Of a stretch of DNA of 64,000 nucleotides, positions 60,915-64,000 are shown piece after piece. Below the pieces are notes generated by a model. It worked only from the letters and a program-made list of their open reading frames with translations. It did not search any database and was not told the origin of the DNA. Source of the DNA: Sphingomonas sp. Y57. Lineage in GTDB: Bacteria > Pseudomonadota > Alphaproteobacteria > Sphingomonadales > Sphingomonadaceae. How positions within the stretch are numbered: position 1 is the first letter of the stretch; each line of letters begins with the position of its first letter. The translations under genes and the position numbers were made by a program. Location: assembly GCF_001015195.1 (NCBI RefSeq), contig NZ_LDES01000002.1, positions 149,178-213,177 of the forward strand, read 5' to 3'.

Positions 60915-61904
60915 ATGACCCTATCCGCGTCCATGCGCGCCGTCGGCATTCGCGGCGGTAAAGGCGGGCTTGATGCGCTCTATATTCAAGAACTGCCGGT
61001 ACCCGTTCCGGGACCGGGCCAAATCCTGGTGAAGATAATATCCGCTGGAATGAACCGTGCCGACATTGCGCAACGCGAGGGCCTTTATCCGATGCCGCCG
61101 GGGGTTTCCGACGTGTTGGGGCTCGAAGTTGGCGGCATCGTAGCGGCGCTGGGAGAGGGGGCGGGGCGATGGAAGCTCGGCGACAAGGTCTGCGCCCTGC
61201 TCGGCGGCGGAGGATATGCCGATTATGTCGCGGTTGACGAGCGGCATGTGCTGCCGGTGCCGGACTGGATGGATCCGGCGGAGGCGGGCGCGCTTCCCGA
61301 GACCATATTCACCGTCTACGCCAATATCTTCGAAAGCGGTCGGCTCGCGCCGGGCGAGACCCTGCTCGTCCATGGCGGCAATAGCGGCATCGGCGTGACG
61401 GCGATCCTGCTCGCCAGGGCTATGGGCGCGCGCACGATCGCTACCGTCCGTGGGGCCGAGAAGGCGGCAAAGACCCGCGCCCTGGGCGCCGATCTGGTGA
61501 TTGACGTGACGGCCGAGGATTTCGAGGCGGCCGTGACGGCGGATGGCGGCGCCGATGTCATATTGGACATGGTCGGCGAGCCCTATTTCGACAGGAATAT
61601 CGCCTCCCTCAAGCTTGACGGCCGCATCTGCTTCGTCTCCGCCCAAGCGGGCATGTCCGCGCGGCTCGATTTCATGCCGCTGCTGCTCAAGCGGCTTACC
61701 ATTACCGGCTCGACGCTGCGAGCGCGTAGCGCCGACGAGAAGGCTCGCCTGGCGCGGGCGATCGAACGAGATGTGTGGCCGGCGATCATGGACGGCAGCA
61801 TCCGCATGCCGATCGACCGCCGGTTCGCTCTGGCCGATGTCGCCGATGCGCATGCGTGGCTGGAGGCTGGCGGCCAGTTCGGCAAGGTGGTGCTGATACC
61901 ATGA
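60915..61904 (+). CDS. NAD(P)H-quinone oxidoreductase (PIG3/QOR-type MDR)
   Basis: 329 residues from the ATG at 60915 with CAGGAGAG upstream. SAGMNRADIAQREGLYPMPP, LGLEVGGIVAALGEGAG and VHGGNSGIGVTAILLARAMG are the QOR motifs; no zinc ligands. It would reduce a quinone or enone with NADPH. Third gene of the MFS operon. Confidence 0.9.
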   Translation: MTLSASMRAVGIRGGKGGLDALYIQELPVPVPGPGQILVKIISAGMNRADIAQREGLYPMPPGVSDVLGLEVGGIVAALGEGAGRWKLGDKVCALLGGGGYADYVAVDERHVLPVPDWMDPAEAGALPETIFTVYANIFESGRLAPGETLLVHGGNSGIGVTAILLARAMGARTIATVRGAEKAAKTRALGADLVIDVTAEDFEAAVTADGGADVILDMVGEPYFDRNIASLKLDGRICFVSAQAGMSARLDFMPLLLKRLTITGSTLRARSADEKARLARAIERDVWPAIMDGSIRMPIDRRFALADVADAHAWLEAGGQFGKVVLIP

Positions 61905-61950
61905 TGGCGGCCGCCGGAAAGGCGGCTCCCGATTCCGTCGAGAGGAGGCT

Positions 61951-62733
61951 GTGTTGAGCAAGCGGTTTAGCGGAAAGGTCGTTGTCGTGACGGGGGCGGC
62001 ATCGGGCATCGGGCTTTGCACGGCGCGGATGTTTGCCGGGGAAGGGGCCATCACGGTGCTGGCCGATCTCAACCTGCCCGACGCTGAGAAGGCGGCCGCC
62101 GCGATCGTCGGCGAAGGCGGCGAGGCTATCGCCTTCCGCTGCGATATTGCCGACGAGACGGAGGTCCAGCGGGTCGCGCAGGATGTCGTCTCGCGCTTCG
62201 GGCGGATCGACGTGCTGGTCAACAATGCCGGCATTTCGATAACCGCCGTCGCCGAGCGCTATGACCGTTTCGCGCAATCGGTGGCGGTCAACCTCTGCGG
62301 CGCATTCTACTGGTCGCGCGCGGCGGGCCTCGGTAGCATGATCGCCAACGGAGAGGGAGCGATCGTAAATGTCGCCTCGATCGCCGGCCTAGCCGCCATC
62401 CCCGGCGATATCGGCTATGTCTCGGCCAAGCATGGCATCGTCGGCCTGACCAAGGCGCTCGCGGTCGAGTGGGCGAAATATGGCATCAGGGTCAATTGCG
62501 TCGCGCCCGGCATTACGAAGTCGGACATGGCCCAGGCGGCGATCGACGCGGAGCCGGTTTTCATGGCGGAACGGATCGGACGGGTGCCGCTGGGTCGGAT
62601 GGGAGATGCCGAGGACCAGGCCCGCGCAATCCTGTTCCTGGCCTCGGACGAGGCCGGCTATGTTTCGGGCGTGACGCTGCCGGTGGATGGGGGCCAGATG
62701 GCTCTGCATTCGGGCATGCCGCAGAAGCGGTAA
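61951..62733 (+). CDS. Short-chain dehydrogenase/reductase
   Basis: 260 residues from a GTG at 61951, or 259 from a TTG at 61954 that is better spaced from GAGGAGG. VTGAASGIGLCTARMF, NNAGISIT and the catalytic GYVSAKHGIVGL are standard; the C-terminus VSGVTLPVDGGQMA is typical. Last gene of the MFS operon. Confidence 0.9.
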   Translation: MLSKRFSGKVVVVTGAASGIGLCTARMFAGEGAITVLADLNLPDAEKAAAAIVGEGGEAIAFRCDIADETEVQRVAQDVVSRFGRIDVLVNNAGISITAVAERYDRFAQSVAVNLCGAFYWSRAAGLGSMIANGEGAIVNVASIAGLAAIPGDIGYVSAKHGIVGLTKALAVEWAKYGIRVNCVAPGITKSDMAQAAIDAEPVFMAERIGRVPLGRMGDAEDQARAILFLASDEAGYVSGVTLPVDGGQMALHSGMPQKR

Positions 62734-62882
62734 CAACATCGGCATTCGGCCTGATCCGGACCGATCGGGCAGATTGAGCGCGACCAGGCGAAGCCCGGTA
62801 TGAGTAGCTTCGAACAGGGCGGCGGGGGGTGCTGTCTGTCTGATCGCAACTTGTCTCCGACGGGAGCACCGAGGGCCGCCTG

Positions 62883-63119
62883 AAGGCGCGGCTGCCTTAT
62901 GACCTGTTGATTGCCAATATCCTTGGGGGGCCGCTGATCGAACTGGCGCCGATATTCGGAAACGCGGTACTACCCGGCGGTTCACTGGTGCTGGCCGGCC
63001 TGCTCGACAGCCAGGCCGAAGCCGTGGCCCAGGCCTATCGCCGGCAGGGCATGTATCTGGCCGACAGCATCGTGCGAGCGGACTGGCCGACGCTGAGGAT
63101 CATCAAGCGGCGGCGCTGA
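62883..63119 (+). pseudogene. prmA: C-terminal fragment of ribosomal protein L11 methyltransferase
   Basis: The frame reads LPYDLLIANILGGPLIELAP, then LPGGSLVLAGLLDSQAEAV and ends WPTLRIIKRRR before the stop at 63119. This is the end of PrmA, including the (D)xxxANI motif of the methyltransferase site. About 80 of nearly 300 residues remain and no start region precedes it, so it is a truncated copy. The 149 bases between the SDR stop and the fragment hold no gene. Confidence 0.75.
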
Positions 63120-63129
63120 TCACCGGACA

Positions 63130-63146
63130 AGGGCCGATCGACATTC
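63130..63146. repeat. Left terminal inverted repeat of the IS element
   Basis: AGGGCCGATCGACATTC; its reverse complement matches 63966-63982 in 16 of 17 bases. Confidence 0.75.
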
Positions 63147-63205
63147 CGGATTCCCAAACGGGTTGATCGCTAATTCATAGGTATCCGTGTTGAGGCGCGG
63201 AGCGG

Positions 63206-63967
63206 ATGATGGCGGCCAAACGGTACGAACTGAGCGATGGACAGTGGGAGCGGATCGAGGCGCTGTTGCCGGGCAAGGCGGCGGATCCCGGTCGATCCGG
63301 GTCGGATAACCGCTTGTTCGTGAACGGCTGTCTATGGGTGCTGCAATCGGGGGCACATTGGTGCGACCTGCCGGAGCGCTACGGCAAGTGGAAGACAGTG
63401 CATCGGCGCTTCAGCCGCTGGTGCCATGCCGGCGTCTGGAAAGGGGTGTTCGATGCGCTGACCGCCGACCGGGACAATCAGTATCTGATGATCGACAGCA
63501 CCATCGTTCGCGCCCACCAGCAAGCGGCGACCGGAAAAGGCGGGCGTGCGATCAGGCGCTGCGGCGTTCCCGAGATGGACTGACCACCAAGGTTCATATG
63601 CTGGCCGACGCGCTCGGCCGACCGCTGCGCTTCGTCATCACGCCCGGTCAGACCGGTGATGCCACCCAGGCACCAGCCCTGCTTCACGGCCAGCAGGGCG
63701 ACGCCGTGCTGGCCAACAAAGCCTATGACAGCAACGCCTTACGCGCGATCATCGCAGACATCGGCGCCGAAGCCGTTATCCCGTCCGAACCGTACCCGCA
63801 AGGTCGCCATCCCGCACGACCACACCGCATACAGGCAACGCAACCACATCGAACGATGCTTCAATCTCCTCAAGCGCTCCCGACGTTTCGCTACACGTTA
63901 CAACCGGCGCACTCTCCACTTCGCAGGTTTCGTCCATCTCGCCGCCGCCATGATCTGGCTGCGCTGA
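63206..63967 (+). pseudogene. IS5-family transposase, frameshifted
   Basis: The first part (63206-63583) reads MMAAKRYELSDGQWERIEAL and continues through GCLWVLQSGAHWCDLPERYG to MIDSTIVRAHQQAATGKGG. The middle continues in the -1 frame as DQAL..SRDGLTTKVHMLADALGRPL. The end returns to the first frame as NRTRKVAIPHDHTAYRQRN, with the catalytic-core RNHIERCFNLLKRSRR, to 63967. The first shift, near GGAAAAGGCGGG, may be the normal orfA/orfB frameshift of this group. The second, near 63788, is an apparent one-base insertion that would inactivate the enzyme. Confidence 0.8.
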
Positions 63968-63982
63968 ATGTCGATCGGTCCT
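63966..63982. repeat. Right terminal inverted repeat of the IS element
   Basis: GAATGTCGATCGGTCCT, matching the left repeat in inverted orientation with one mismatch. Confidence 0.75.
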
Positions 63983-64000
63983 AGCACTACTTTGGCAGAA

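Larger units (their letters stand above)
63130..63982 (+). mobile_element. IS5-family insertion sequence
   Basis: About 853 bases bounded by inverted repeats AGGGCCGATCGACATTC (63130-63146) and GAATGTCGATCGGTCCT (63966-63982), which pair with one mismatch. It encloses one broken transposase reading region. Length and protein motifs fit the IS427 group of IS5. No target duplication is evident. It starts 10 bases after the prmA fragment stop. Confidence 0.83.

Noticed and set aside
1..64000. CRISPR arrays or phage-defence systems
   Set aside because: No regularly spaced repeats and no defence-gene motifs were seen; all recognisable genes are transport, regulation or metabolism, apart from the IS element, the integrase relic and the prmA fragment.

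Overview
The window looks like a catabolic accessory region of a high-GC alphaproteobacterium, most likely a sphingomonad (Sphingomonas/Sphingobium/Novosphingobium type). The reasons are three full TonB-dependent receptors and a fragment of a fourth with 'EIVVTA'-like TonB boxes, frequent GTG/TTG starts, many SDR, crotonase, CaiB/BaiF and acyl-CoA dehydrogenase paralogues, and an IS5-type element. No tRNA, rRNA or CRISPR array was seen. The assignment rests on gene content only.

Region 1 (1-10358): a copper-type gene block on the minus strand (cut Tat-exported protein, DUF411 protein, His/Met-rich lipoprotein), a GntR/HutC repressor, a minus-strand pair (Na+-coupled NSS transporter and FAD amine/amino-acid oxidase), then a plus-strand set (TonB receptor, PepSY membrane protein, phytanoyl-CoA-dioxygenase-like enzyme). 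Four intergenic copies of the dyad TGTNTANACA tie these genes into one predicted regulon. A decayed tyrosine-integrase fragment follows at about 10.4-10.5 kb.

Region 2 (10931-32708): a CoA-thioester (beta-oxidation-like) module. A minus operon (old-yellow-enzyme reductase, crotonase, AMACR-like CaiB protein) diverges from a long plus operon (thiolase, crotonase, Asp/Glu-racemase homologue, two acyl-CoA dehydrogenases, the three-subunit proton-translocating transhydrogenase pntAA-pntAB-pntB). A TetR regulator with an SDR, a second AMACR-like protein, an acyl-CoA synthetase, further crotonases, a nitroreductase-family protein, SDRs and an MDR reductase follow. The dyad AAACGGTCARCCGTTT occurs before the TetR gene and again before the nitroreductase.

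Region 3 (32816-56706): a LysR-centred module. A minus run reads TonB receptor, GMC oxidoreductase, acyl-CoA dehydrogenase, CoA-transferase, Baeyer-Villiger monooxygenase, patatin-like hydrolase, amidohydrolase, P450. A second minus run reads aldehyde dehydrogenase, EamA transporter, phosphotriesterase-like lactonase/hydrolase, small ABM-fold protein, MaoC hydratase, CitE-type lyase. A 20-bp motif (GCATAAGWCTTWWGTRSYAT, loosely) lies before the first receptor, before the aldehyde dehydrogenase and before a second receptor, suggesting one LysR regulon. CoA-transferase + MaoC hydratase + CitE lyase resembles the itaconate/citramalyl-CoA route. The inferred job is import, oxidation, Baeyer-Villiger/lactone opening and CoA-dependent cleavage of an unknown cyclic or branched compound.

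Region 4 (56911-64000): an acyl-CoA synthetase diverges from an MFS transporter (preceded by a 16-codon leader ORF), two SDRs and a quinone oxidoreductase. The window ends with a C-terminal prmA fragment and a frameshifted IS5-family element, a probable rearrangement boundary.
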